From Pleurotus djamor (taxonomy: Eukaryota; Basidiomycota; Agaricomycetes; Agaricales; Pleurotaceae): DNA of 16,079 nt. The stretch lies in contig JAPEVF010000986.1 of NCBI GenBank assembly GCA_029747585.1, positions 1 through 16,079 of the forward strand, written 5' to 3'. Under the pieces are notes generated by a model. That model was not told where the DNA came from. It ran no database searches and saw only the letters and a program-made list of their open reading frames with translations. Shown here one piece after another: positions 9,114-16,079 of the stretch. Within the stretch, counting starts at the first letter, position 1. Every line of letters starts with the position of its first letter. The position numbers were made by a program, and so were the translations under genes.

Positions 9114-10820
9114 ATGAATTCCTTCCTTCATCTTTCGCTATACCGGTCCCCTCGCCTCCTTCCCAATCAAGGCTATTTTGAAGACCCCGGATTCATTCCT
9201 CATCTAACTGTTCGTCTTCCTCACAATGCCCCGCATTACTCCTCCCATGACGTAGTCTTTGGCCCGGATCGCTATGAGGTATGGTCTCTTAACAGCTCCT
9301 GTGTTCCTGTCTACCCTGGATCGCTCCTACGTTCGCTACATCTAGAAAATATTCCGTCCATCGTGCCCCATTTTGATGGGACGCTAGGTCCGCTAGATCC
9401 TACGCTAGGCCCTCAACTCTTTAACCCTGAATTCCCTTGGCTGCCCTGTGTCGAAAGGTCACCTCATCCTTCGCGTTCTTCTCGGCCAGAGCACCGATCC
9501 CTCTCCTCCTTGCACGAAATATGGTGCGTTGACGATCCTGAGAGAGGTCGGGTGTATGTGAAGGATTACTTTGTGGAGGAATTGGGATTACGGCTCAGGG
9601 AGCTAGCGTGCGAGATGGTCACCGCCATTGAAGATCTCTTTGATAGGGATTCTGAATTGGCCCAGACCCTGTGGAGCTGTCGTCCTAACTGGCCGTCAGA
9701 GCTCCGAATCGAATCGTGGAGCAGTATTCTTCACTTCGAGGAGTCTCTCGACCTCGTCTCTCATTGTCAGCGAGGTCTAAGGTTGCGTCAAGGATGGCTT
9801 CATTACGTTCAAGATCTCTTGAAGGACAGCGACTTATTCCCTGATCCCTCATTAGTAATGAGTCATCCAGTCCCTCGCGCCTGCTCTAACCGTATGGGAT
9901 TCTTCATGACCGACGCGGCCCTCCCCTACCTTCGAGTGCTACTATTCGCGTCTAATCCCAGCCCGTGTTACGTTGTCCATCAGTATACGATAGAGGAGCG
10001 CCCTTATCATCAAGACTCACCATTGGAATTCGGCTCGGACAAGCATGACATTCCGGCCACGCTGCTTCAAGGAGATGATTCATTCTTCCTCCTAGCACGC
10101 CGCTCCTCACGATTGATCCTCGAAGGAGACTCTCTCTATGCGCGCGTGCGAAGCCCCGCCGATTCCCATCAACCTTATGCTGACGCGCTTTCACTGTCAT
10201 TTCGCCAAGGTCTTCGCTCTTCATTATTTTCTCTATCGCCGTCCATCCCCTCTACCCCTCTCCCAGCTCCTTCCGCCCCAATTGAGGAAGAAGATCGCGC
10301 GCTCGATCCGCTATACGCTCCATACACAGGCGTATTCTCGAAGTATTGGCGCATCGAAACCTTGCCCACCGAATTAGGCTCGTCAAAAGCCCTCGCGGAC
10401 TACCTATGTTCTCAGGAACGTCAGATCAAGGTGGATCCCGAGGAACTTCTGGTATTAAGGACGAAACAGAATGAATCATGGGTATACTGGGTCCGATTTG
10501 ATTCGCCTAATCTCGCGGCTAGCGTTCGCGGATTGCTCTTGACGGACCGTGGGAAGGACGACAGGGGATTCTCTGGATCACTGGTACCAGAGGGAGTGTT
10601 CGAGTCAGCTCTAACTCGAGCTCTGGAAGGAGTCGAAGAAACTCTAGGCATCTGGCATCCAGGCTGCACAACCCTTCTACGCGGCATGCAGCGACAACTG
10701 CTAAACGCGACGAAGAGAAGTCCCGATTCCCGCTCAGACTCCCGAAGAGAGACTCGGAGGATTCCTTCCCTCTCCAGTCGTCTTAGCGTGACTCTCATAG
10801 ACAGGATTGATACTCATTAG
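9114..10820 (+). CDS. Extra 3' ORF of the chromovirus, unknown function
   Basis: Encodes 568 residues from ATG 9114, the first ATG after the pol stop (72-bp gap); the frame is also open upstream to a TTG at 9066. I do not recognise a family. Visible parts: an N-terminal Pro/Tyr-rich region (1-120), a helical segment (about 149-240, KDYFVEELGLRLRELACEM), a Pro/Ser linker (about 383-395), then a region (about 412-480) with an order resembling an RRM: YWRIETLP, a helix, WVYWVRFDSPNLAASVRGLL. A Ser/Arg-rich basic tail follows (535-555). No convincing signal peptide or membrane span is seen, so an envelope protein is unlikely. It must be expressed by reinitiation, a spliced or internal transcript, or readthrough. 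It is intact with no stops, which in an otherwise young element suggests it is functional. Confidence 0.75.
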   Translation: MNSFLHLSLYRSPRLLPNQGYFEDPGFIPHLTVRLPHNAPHYSSHDVVFGPDRYEVWSLNSSCVPVYPGSLLRSLHLENIPSIVPHFDGTLGPLDPTLGPQLFNPEFPWLPCVERSPHPSRSSRPEHRSLSSLHEIWCVDDPERGRVYVKDYFVEELGLRLRELACEMVTAIEDLFDRDSELAQTLWSCRPNWPSELRIESWSSILHFEESLDLVSHCQRGLRLRQGWLHYVQDLLKDSDLFPDPSLVMSHPVPRACSNRMGFFMTDAALPYLRVLLFASNPSPCYVVHQYTIEERPYHQDSPLEFGSDKHDIPATLLQGDDSFFLLARRSSRLILEGDSLYARVRSPADSHQPYADALSLSFRQGLRSSLFSLSPSIPSTPLPAPSAPIEEEDRALDPLYAPYTGVFSKYWRIETLPTELGSSKALADYLCSQERQIKVDPEELLVLRTKQNESWVYWVRFDSPNLAASVRGLLLTDRGKDDRGFSGSLVPEGVFESALTRALEGVEETLGIWHPGCTTLLRGMQRQLLNATKRSPDSRSDSRRETRRIPSLSSRLSVTLIDRIDTH

Positions 10821-10941
10821 ATTTCTCTATTATGCTTTCTCTTACATGCCTTCCTTGATTATGACTCTCATACGTCTGGTTTTCTCTCTTCTACATACTT
10901 AGATTTAGGTGACTAGCTTGCTACTTCTGACTGGGGGGCTC
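10821..10941 (+). other. 3' untranslated segment with candidate polypurine tract
   Basis: Between the extra ORF and the 3' LTR, the last bases ctggggggctc (10931-10941) contain a run of six G directly before the LTR. This is where plus-strand priming starts in LTR elements. It is short and interrupted by pyrimidines, so the assignment rests mainly on position. Confidence 0.5.
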
Positions 10942-11597
10942 TGTGACGTAGTATATTGCCACTGGTCTAGCATAGTCAGAAGTAGCGCGTGCTTACATAA
11001 TCAATTAATCTTCACCTTGTTCTTCATCGTCGCGAACGGCCTCGACAGCCTCCCGCACTGGGTAACTGTGCTCCTACTCCAGGGTTACAGGAGGAACCCC
11101 TTCCTAGGGCCACAGGACCCGCGCTCCGGGTTACAGACGACTCCAGCCGCGAACAGGACGCGCTCATCACTAGATGACTTGTCCCAGTTCGCGGCTCACC
11201 TTCGCGACCACTTCCAGCCTGACTCGTGTTATACGCGATTCACGCTATTGTCAAGACTCTCGCGTATGCGAGAATTACTCCTTAATCTCGTGCTCGCGAG
11301 ACTCTTCCTCTTCGCGACAGCTCTCAAGATCTCCCATTCTTCGAGCTCGACGCGTCCTTCCTTCAACGCGAACCCTCCCTTCACCGTCCGATTCGCGTGC
11401 ACTCTTCAAGCTCATTCAAGGCTTACGCGTATTCAAGAAGGATCTTTCATTCTCGTATCTACGAGACTTATTATCTTCGCGACGACTCTCACGGCTCCCC
11501 AGCCCTTCGAGCTCGACGCTCATCTGAGTCCTCTCCCTCGAACCTGATCTCGTCACCCCGATCCCAGTTCGACATCGTATTGTACGCGGTCTTCACA
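10942..11597 (+). repeat. 3' long terminal repeat (656 bp)
   Basis: Direct repeat of 442-1097 with two transitions (11383 A, 11560 G). It starts TGTGACG and ends TTCACA and is followed by the target duplication. It should contain the polyadenylation site, which is not identifiable here. Confidence 0.97.
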
Positions 11598-11602
11598 AAC
11601 CT
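11598..11602. repeat. Right target-site duplication (aacct)
   Basis: Identical to 437-441. Counting one copy only, the disrupted minus-strand RT frame reads through from 11603 to 436 without a stop or shift. Confidence 0.93.
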
Positions 11603-11715
11603 GGTCGGGATTGCATGACATACCATCGCTTGTGAGCGGGGGCAATCGGCGTCCGACGATGAAACTTTGCAATGTCTAAAGTCATAGCCTCCATGCCTGG
11701 GGGCGACGCAGAGAC
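11603..11715 (-). pseudogene. Reverse transcriptase, second exon, 5' piece (interrupted outer retroelement)
   Basis: Minus-strand piece between the apparent intron and the chromovirus insertion. It carries RT motif A (MTLDIAKFHRRTP) with its catalytic Asp codon at 11674-11676. It then reads through PAHKRWYVMQSRPG into the fragment at 1-441. Coding phase agrees on both sides: the intron is phase 0, and the frame runs across the insertion site once one target copy is removed. Confidence 0.85.
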
Positions 11716-11804
11716 CTGTATTGCACATATAAGAATACAATTTACAACAGCATGTAACGGTACAAAGAGTGTCCATCAACAAGAACCACCCCAACAGAAA
11801 CAGC

Positions 11805-11857
11805 CATGATACGACGATCAGAGGGACAACCATGATACGACGATCAGAGGGGACAAT
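11805..11857 (+). repeat. Tandem repeat, two 26-27 bp units
   Basis: The unit beginning catgatacgacgatcagagg occurs at 11805-11830 and 11831-11857, almost identical. It lies inside the apparent intron. Confidence 0.85.
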
Positions 11858-11891
11858 CATGCTGCACAGCAGACATGGGAAGACAAGGGCT

Positions 11892-11982
11892 GCCAGGTGG
11901 ACATTCAACACGGCACCAACAAGTGAGCCAGGTGAACATCCAACAAGACACCAACAACAGCCATGCTGAACAGCAGCCATGG
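11892..11982 (+). repeat. Imperfect 35-bp tandem repeat plus a dispersed 21-bp copy
   Basis: The unit gccaggtggacattcaac... at 11892-11926 recurs diverged from 11927 to about 11959. A 21-bp sequence starting catgctgaacagcag at 11962-11982 matches 11858-11878 with two differences. These lie inside the same apparent intron. Confidence 0.7.
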
Positions 11983-12003
11983 TGACAACAACGGGATGCT
12001 TAC

Positions 12004-12483
12004 AATTTCGGCAACCCGGGAAGCGGAGTCGAAGCGGGTGGGAAAGTCATCGGGGTCCGAGAAGTCGTTGGGAGAGGGGAGAGACTTGCTGCTCTTCGAG
12101 AGGTTGATACACAAGCGAAGCTTTGGCTCCCCATCATCCTGGATCTGGGAGTCGACCGTGATTGGAGACGACTGGAAGGGACCACCAAGGATGGACTCAA
12201 CCTCCAACTGAGAGAAAGGGCCGCTCAAGCGACCAGCCTGGACCTCCTCCTCGAAATAAGTGTCTACAAAAGAAGAGAATTGGGGGGAAAGGGAGTTTGG
12301 CCAAATAACAGAACGATCTAGTGAAGGGAAGCGGCCCATAGGAAAACCAGTCCGAAGTTTCTGAATAAGGAAAGGGTACGAAAGTTCTAGGTGAGGAAAG
12401 CGTTTGAAAAACTCTTGGAAAGCATCAGCATTATAAGGGGTAAGTATACGAAGGAGAATGTCCGGGGAAGAGGAAGAAGACAT
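12004..12483 (-). pseudogene. Reverse transcriptase, first exon (outer retroelement)
   Basis: From ATG 12483 (minus strand) 160 codons run to the splice donor at 12003. The protein starts with a serine run, then a region typical of fungal retroelement RT N-termini (YNADAFQEFFKRFP, KLRTGFPMGRFP, FVDTYFEEEVQAGRLSGPF). It then reaches RT motif 2-like KLRLCINLSKSSKSLP and DFPTRFDSASRVAEI. The frame is also open upstream to ATG 12915, but there it overlaps the Gag-like gene in another frame and gives a low-complexity sequence. ATG 12483 is therefore the likelier start, unless a shift from the Gag frame is used. The exon is intact; the gene is broken further on by the chromovirus. Confidence 0.8.
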
Positions 12484-12650
12484 GGAAGGAAGGGGGGGCG
12501 GGGGGAGACATGAAGAGAAGAAGGAAGAAGATGAGAATGAAGAGGGAAGAGACACAGGAAGGGAAAGGGGAGTGAGGAGAGGGGAAGGGAGATTATGAAG
12601 GGGGGGAAGACCTGCAGGAGAAGGAGAAAGCATGGTGTTTAGAGGACAGA
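12464..12650. other. Purine-rich (+) / pyrimidine-rich (-) tract at the gag-RT junction
   Basis: Almost all bases here are A or G on the + strand, including long runs such as gggggggcggggggagac. It covers the end of the Gag-like gene, the 109-bp gap and the RT start, so the outer element's transcript has a long pyrimidine tract here. It may affect translation of the RT or form unusual DNA structure (inference). Confidence 0.75.
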
Positions 12651-13912
12651 CAGAAGGAGCAGAGGTGGAGGTCCATATGGCAGAGCCTGGCAGAATTTCC
12701 CGAGACGTTCCACTGCACGCAGATAGGGCGGCCACCCTTGATATCGGTGAGGGAGTGATTAGGGCCTGGCTTGCAGACGAGGGGTTGCCCACCGGGGAAG
12801 CACGACGCCTTGCAGGAGGTGGCGGTGTGGCCTCGAGTGCAGCAGATGAGGCAGACAAGGTTCGAGGATGACCTTGCCTGCCCCTGGCGAAAGGGCGCGC
12901 GCGAGGAGGAACCATAGCCTGAGGGAGGGGGACGAGACTGGGAAGGGGGAGGGTTGGACACAGGCCTGCTCGCGGCAGCCACTGACATTGGCCTGCTCGC
13001 GGCAGCCACCTGGGACGCCAAGCGACGACTGAAGAGAGTAGCCAGCTCCGTTTCGTAGTACGCTGGTAAGAACTTAAAGGGTGTGATGCGGTAGCGCTTT
13101 CGTAGGAGGATGTCCAGCTCTAGGATAACCGAGAAGTCGACACCAGAGGCTAACTTGTCCTTCAGGAACGCAAAGTGTTGACCCATCCGGATGAAGAAAA
13201 GGTTGTCGCTCCGAGATTCAAGGGCGAAGAGTGTGTACTTCTCCAGGGCGAGGAGCCAGTCAGAGACGGAGAGGGACTCCTCAGCAGCAAAGAGGGGGTT
13301 GTTGACATCGATGTAAAGATTCTTCTTCTCACCAGAAACCAAGGTGTTGCGGCGGATGGTGCGGACTTTGTCTGGGGTCTCGGCGAGGACAGACTGACCC
13401 TCAGCCGTGAAGAGAGAGAGAGGGGTGTAGAACTTCTGGCTCTCCAGCTCTAGGAGATGGATGGAGAAGGGGTGATTGATAACTTGACCCGGCTCGAGAC
13501 GAACCTCCTCCTCAGAGGCAAGCTTGAGTCGTTTCGCGCGCTCGTCGTGTGACTCTTCCCCAAGGCGCTTCAAGGTAGCAGCATCTAGAAAGGTGGCGGA
13601 CTGGTCGGCAGCCGGGGGAGGGGTACCCGCTNTGGGAGACAAGGAGCGAGCAACTGGAGAAGGGGGGCGGGTGGGCACAACAGAGATAAGAGACTCAGCA
13701 TCCGAGACAGCATCCTCCCCGGCCTTCACGCGTCGTTCCCGATCCGCATTCCTAGCCCTGATGAACAAATTCTGACATTCCTTCTCAGCCCTATCCATCA
13801 CGGCAATTTCAGCAACGCGCTGCGCGTCGGCATGAGTTCGTGATCGAGACCCTGCTTGCTGAGGCAAAGGGTGATCTTGAGGCGGCGGTACTGCGTCGGC
13901 GATCTGGACCAT
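12593..13912 (-). CDS. Gag-like protein with two Cys/His clusters (outer retroelement)
   Basis: Encodes 439 residues from ATG 13912 (MVQIADAV); the frame is open upstream to a TTG at 14029, which is not used as the start. Order: charged, partly helical N-terminus (DRAEKECQNLFIRARNADRERRVKAGED), Pro/Ser linker, central helical region (LSVSDWLLALEKYTLFAL, FLKDKLASGVDF, PFKFLPAYYETELATLF), Ala/Ser/Pro stretch with a 27-bp DNA duplication (12963-13016). A CCHC knuckle follows (CLICCTRGHTATSC), then a second cluster (ICVQWN ... LCSFCLSSKHHAFSFSC). This layout matches Gag-like proteins of fungal retroelements and should bind RNA. One base is N (13632), leaving one residue undefined but the frame unchanged. 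No stops or shifts, although its RT partner is disrupted. Confidence 0.82.
   Translation of the reverse strand: MVQIADAVPPPQDHPLPQQAGSRSRTHADAQRVAEIAVMDRAEKECQNLFIRARNADRERRVKAGEDAVSDAESLISVVPTRPPSPVARSLSPXAGTPPPAADQSATFLDAATLKRLGEESHDERAKRLKLASEEEVRLEPGQVINHPFSIHLLELESQKFYTPLSLFTAEGQSVLAETPDKVRTIRRNTLVSGEKKNLYIDVNNPLFAAEESLSVSDWLLALEKYTLFALESRSDNLFFIRMGQHFAFLKDKLASGVDFSVILELDILLRKRYRITPFKFLPAYYETELATLFSRRLASQVAAASRPMSVAAASRPVSNPPPSQSRPPPSGYGSSSRAPFRQGQARSSSNLVCLICCTRGHTATSCKASCFPGGQPLVCKPGPNHSLTDIKGGRPICVQWNVSGNSARLCHMDLHLCSFCLSSKHHAFSFSCRSSPPS
12963..13016. repeat. 27-bp tandem duplication in the Gag-like gene
   Basis: The 20-base block ggcctgctcgcggcagccac occurs at 12964-12983 and 12991-13010, spaced by 27 bp. 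It encodes two copies of an AAASRP-type stretch without disturbing the frame. Confidence 0.8.
13632..13632. other. Ambiguous base in the Gag-like gene
   Basis: N inside a minus-strand codon (ANA). Protein on both sides stays in the same frame, so this is a substitution-type ambiguity, unlike the N at 2977. Confidence 0.9.
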
Positions 13913-14105
13913 CTTGCAACGAGAAACGCGAGAGGAACGAGCAGAAATGAGAAAAAGTGGGGAGAGTTGGGATGGGTCTCTGAAAGAGTGAGGGAAAATC
14001 AACGAGACGCGACGCGTCTTCGGGGGCAATAGATGACTAATGAAGTCTCACGCACGGACCCACCGGCCGGACCGTTGAGCTTGTCCTTAGATACACCTGT
14101 CCACT

Positions 14106-14117
14106 CACGAGCTCGTG
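14106..14117. repeat. 12-bp perfect palindrome
   Basis: cacgagctcgtg reads the same on both strands. It could be a dimeric protein site or chance; no second copy was noticed nearby. Confidence 0.6.
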
Positions 14118-14171
14118 TGGGCGTATCACGCAACATCGTTTCGCAGACGGTGACATGAACTCTCCGTTACG

Positions 14172-14218
14172 CGCCCAATTTTCCCAATGCAGTTAGGGGC
14201 TCCCTGTCGCTCTATAAA
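14172..14218 (+). promoter_or_regulatory. Putative rightward core promoter (CCAAT-like and TATAAA)
   Basis: Two CCAAT/CCAAT-like sequences (cccaattttcccaat, about 14174-14188) are followed by TATAAA at 14213-14218 with typical spacing. No convincing gene follows, so its use is uncertain. Confidence 0.3.
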
Positions 14219-14395
14219 TGCAGGACCTTCATCGAGCTTAATCCCTCGCCTTTCTGTGCGCCCCCATCACGCTGACCTTCGGGTTGTCCTGTGGGATCAG
14301 AGTTACCACCGTCCCAAGGCATTCTACAAGGCCGTACTGGTTAGTTTCTCTCTTCCTTTGGCCGTGTTACCCTAAGTATCTTCTCATAGCGCTCA

Positions 14396-14810
14396 TGGCT
14401 TCTTGCGCTGTACTTCCCCTTGCTCTCCTAGAGAGCGAAGGTCCAGAGAAGCTGCGGTCGTCGGGTGAACTCATCGAGGGCTGGGTTCATCGCATTCGGT
14501 CGCTGGTTATGGTTCGAGCTTGGTTTCGGTTTCATTCAGCATCATTAGTTCTCTGACAGATAAGCTGTGAGTTCTTCGTCTCTTCTTTTTCAGACTCAAG
14601 ACTGACCTTGGACCTCAGACTTTTCTATACCCACCACATCAACTCGCAGTTCGGACGACGAAGCAGTCACAAAAAGGGGGAGGGTGCTCTGGTGAGAGGG
14701 ACTTGCGGGCCAGCGTAAGGATCCTCCACCACCACTCTCGCCCAGGCTACGCTTCAAGGTTTCCACTGCAACCCCGCACTCGTTAACCTCAGCTTCTTTT
14801 CTGCTTGACA
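14396..14810. other. No recognised gene; splice-acceptor-like signal
   Basis: Open frames here are short and unfamiliar. A strong acceptor-like tract (ctcttctttttcag) ends at 14593 with a ctgac branch-like sequence about 40 bases before it. A donor-like gtaagg lies near 14716 and a cctcag acceptor-like site near 14792. These might be introns in an untranslated leader, but no product supports this. Confidence 0.3.
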
Positions 14811-15095
14811 ATGAAGAGGAACAAAACGGACCCGGAGCAGAGAAGGAACGTCTTGTTGCTGGACAACACCTCCGGTCTACCCGTTTCCGGATGCTTCATT
14901 GACAGCACGCCGCTTGCTGTCTCGATACGCACATACTATGCTTTACATCCTTACCTTGTTATCCCTCACTACCCTTACTATGCCCTATGCAACGCACCAT
15001 TATGCTTCTTCATCAAATCACAATGCAATATTTCATGTTATGCGGAACTCACGGACTGCCATTCAGGGAGAAGGGAAATCCCTCTCTCGCATTGA
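14811..15095 (+). CDS. Hypothetical short ORF (94 aa)
   Basis: ATG 14811 opens a 94-codon frame (MKRNKTDPEQRRNVLLLDN...). The charged start is followed by a Tyr/Cys-rich stretch without a recognisable domain. It lies after splice-like and promoter-like signals on the same strand, the only support for its being real. A chance frame or a first exon are both possible. Confidence 0.22.
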   Translation: MKRNKTDPEQRRNVLLLDNTSGLPVSGCFIDSTPLAVSIRTYYALHPYLVIPHYPYYALCNAPLCFFIKSQCNISCYAELTDCHSGRREIPLSH

Positions 15096-15652
15096 CTTCA
15101 AAAATACAGCAATCTAGATACATGTAGACGAACAACAAAGATTATAAGGAGCAGAATATGATAGTATAATATGTTCGGAGCATCTTAGGATCGAGGAACG
15201 TTATAGGCCACTTTCGCCACTTTCGTGTTCGATGGCCGGTGGCAACATGAGGGTGAAGGTAAGGATGTTTAGGCGAGACCAGTGCGACTGATGTGAGATC
15301 GAATAATGGCTTCGCCGACTGCGACAGTGGGGAACGTCAGGACTGCCATTCGTCAATATGTTTCCGCACGCACCATTGATGATGATTTCCTGGGTAGCTT
15401 TGATATCCTACTCGTTTCCGAGACTCAGCAAAAGGCATCAAACCGTTCAAAAGGAAGGAACTAACAAGCATGGAGGTAAAATGCTACGTAGCACGATGAA
15501 AAGTCAATAAGACTTCTGGGACTCGAGTTTACAGACAGACACTTACAACGAACAACGATCGATCCGAGATATCGTGCTTTTTATGAACCTGAACAAAGTG
15601 CGCACGGAAGTATTCCGCCACATCTTCGTACCGGTTTGGTCGAAAGCCATAG
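15096..15652. other. No recognised gene; two short same-frame open stretches
   Basis: AT-richer intergenic-looking DNA from 15096 to about 15300. A frame from ATG 15306 runs 52 codons to 15464. A second open stretch in the same frame runs 15492-15665 (TIDPRYRAFYEPEQSAHGS). Between them lie a ctaac branch-like site (15461-15465) and an acceptor-like ctacgtag (15484-15491), so they could be exons of one gene with a 78-bp intron starting at 15414, but the donor (gtttcc) is weak. Confidence 0.25.
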
Positions 15653-16079
15653 CTGGTTATACTAATCAACGGAAGGGATGAGTCCGGTTCATTGACTGTT
15701 CGACGGTGGCGTGATAATTACGCACTATTTTCGTACTTTCACTCCGGCTTCGAGCTTCTTCTTCAACAAATCCACCTACGCGAGCCGAAAAAGAGACATG
15801 AGCATTCAATATTCGCACCCAGGCTCAGAAGACGTGGCCGCAAGGGAAGCGTGAGGACCGGCCCAAAATATTCTGACATAGATCGCCGAACAGGAAATGG
15901 AACAAACCTTATTGAGAAGAAGCACCAAATGGGTGCTTTTGAGAAGTTGGTTGGAGCATATCGCTGTGAAGAGCTGGAGGGAATCTTCAATCCGATTGGT
16001 CCTCAAGTCTTCTTCGAGGAACTATGGGAACACAAGGATGACGAGAGGTTCGAAGTTAGTTTGAATTTTGTGGGAACGG
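15653..16079 (+). CDS. Open frame running off the right edge (hypothetical exon)
   Basis: Open for 142 codons from just after a TAG at 15650-15652 to the end of the window. The first ATG is at 15929 (MGAFEKLVGAYRCEELEGIF). The end (VFFEELWEHKDDERFEVSLNFVG) has the mixed charged and hydrophobic pattern of a globular protein. No family recognised. It is one frame away from the open stretch ending at 15665, and I could not find a good intron linking them, so this is an exon of an unseen gene, a decayed gene or chance. Confidence 0.3.
   Translation, partial: MVILINGRDESGSLTVRRWRDNYALFSYFHSGFELLLQQIHLREPKKRHEHSIFAPRLRRRGRKGSVRTGPKYSDIDRRTGNGTNLIEKKHQMGAFEKLVGAYRCEELEGIFNPIGPQVFFEELWEHKDDERFEVSLNFVGT

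Larger units (their letters stand above)
442..11597 (+). mobile_element. Complete Ty3/gypsy chromovirus LTR retrotransposon
   Basis: An 11,156-bp element bounded by two near-identical 656-bp LTRs and a 5-bp target duplication. Order: LTR, candidate primer binding site, 320-bp leader, gag-pol (protease, RT, RNase H, integrase, chromodomain), an extra 568-codon frame, G-rich tract, LTR. RT-RNase H before integrase places it in Ty3/gypsy, and the terminal chromodomain makes it a chromovirus. It is longer than many fungal chromoviruses because of a Gag N-terminal extension and the extra 3' frame. It is inserted in the opposite orientation inside the RT gene of another retroelement. Two mismatches in 656 bp between the LTRs indicate a recent insertion. 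The RT and RNase H each lack a catalytic Asp, so this copy is probably not autonomous now. Confidence 0.96.
11716..12003 (-). other. Apparent 288-bp intron in the outer element's RT gene
   Basis: On the minus strand it starts GTAAGC and ends ATACAG. Flanking codons (GAA ATT before, GTC TCT after) join in phase 0, and the reading matches RT sequence on both sides. The segment itself reads as no sensible protein. It is long for a fungal intron and consists largely of short imperfect tandem repeats. A branch site is not clear; gttac roughly 45-50 bases before the acceptor is one option. An insertion within a shorter intron is the main alternative. Confidence 0.7.
14030..14395. other. Region upstream of the Gag-like gene; no firm gene
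   Basis: It probably includes the 5' end or promoter of the outer element on the minus strand, but no terminal repeat could be identified because the other end lies outside the window. It contains a perfect palindrome cacgagctcgtg (14106-14117). On the + strand there are CCAAT-like and TATAAA sequences and an intron-like segment, gttagt...ctaag...catag, at 14340-14389 (50 bp). A short frame just before it (RVVLWDQSYHRPKAFYKAVL) reads like protein but joins only a dozen codons after splicing. Confidence 0.4.

Noticed and set aside
9114..10820. Envelope-like glycoprotein for the extra ORF
   Set aside because: No signal peptide, no convincing membrane span and no furin-like arrangement could be seen.
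442..11597. RIP-type (C-to-T) mutation of the element
   Set aside because: Long frames lack stops, CGCG is abundant, and the two catalytic changes are A-to-G, opposite to RIP.
11489..11980. Minus-strand 163-codon frame across the 3' LTR border
   Set aside because: It spans the LTR, the target site and the apparent intron, so it is a junction artefact.
11805..11982. CRISPR-like array
   Set aside because: The units are tandem or adjacent, imperfect and without regular unique spacers; a minisatellite-like repeat in a eukaryotic element explains them.
12484..12915. RT frame extended upstream as one 336-residue protein from ATG 12915
   Set aside because: It overlaps the conserved zinc-binding end of the Gag-like gene in another frame and is low complexity. 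The C-terminal end of that frame also reads into the intron.

Overview
The window looks like nuclear DNA of a filamentous basidiomycete, probably an agaricomycete. This is inferred from the retroelement families, the short GT-AG intron-like signals and the polyprotein style; no host housekeeping gene is recognised. About 12.9 kb of the 16.1 kb is transposon DNA arranged as a nest.

Inner element (442-11597, + strand): a complete Ty3/gypsy chromovirus of 11,156 bp. It has two 656-bp LTRs that start TG and end CA and differ at only two sites, a 5-bp target duplication (aacct), a candidate primer binding site directly after the 5' LTR, a gag-pol frame of about 2,540 codons (1418-9041), and a G-rich candidate polypurine tract before the 3' LTR. 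Gag-pol contains a long N-terminal Gag extension, a capsid-like region, a CCHC knuckle, a DSGA protease, reverse transcriptase, RNase H, an HHCC plus D,D-35-E integrase and a C-terminal chromodomain. Between pol and the 3' LTR lies a second long frame (9114-10820, 568 aa) without a recognisable family; its C-terminal part resembles an RRM fold followed by a basic, serine-rich tail. Two catalytic aspartates, one in RT (YIDG for YIDD) and one in RNase H (TGH for TDH), are glycine, although the LTRs indicate a recent insertion. A single ambiguous base (N, 2977) sits where the gag frame shifts.

Outer element (minus strand, 1-441 and 11603 to about 14029): an older retroelement with a Gag-like protein (12593-13912, two Cys/His clusters) and a separate RT gene starting near 12483. 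The RT gene has an apparent 288-bp intron (11716-12003) filled with short tandem repeats. The chromovirus landed in its second exon between RT motifs A and B. Removing the insert and one target-site copy rejoins the RT frame exactly. The RT resembles fungal tyrosine-recombinase (DIRS/Ngaro-like) elements, but the diagnostic recombinase would lie left of the window.

Right flank (14030-16079): no recognised gene. It holds a TATA/CCAAT-like promoter facing right, a 12-bp palindrome, an intron-like segment, and several weak open frames, the best being 15653-16079, which is open to the window edge.
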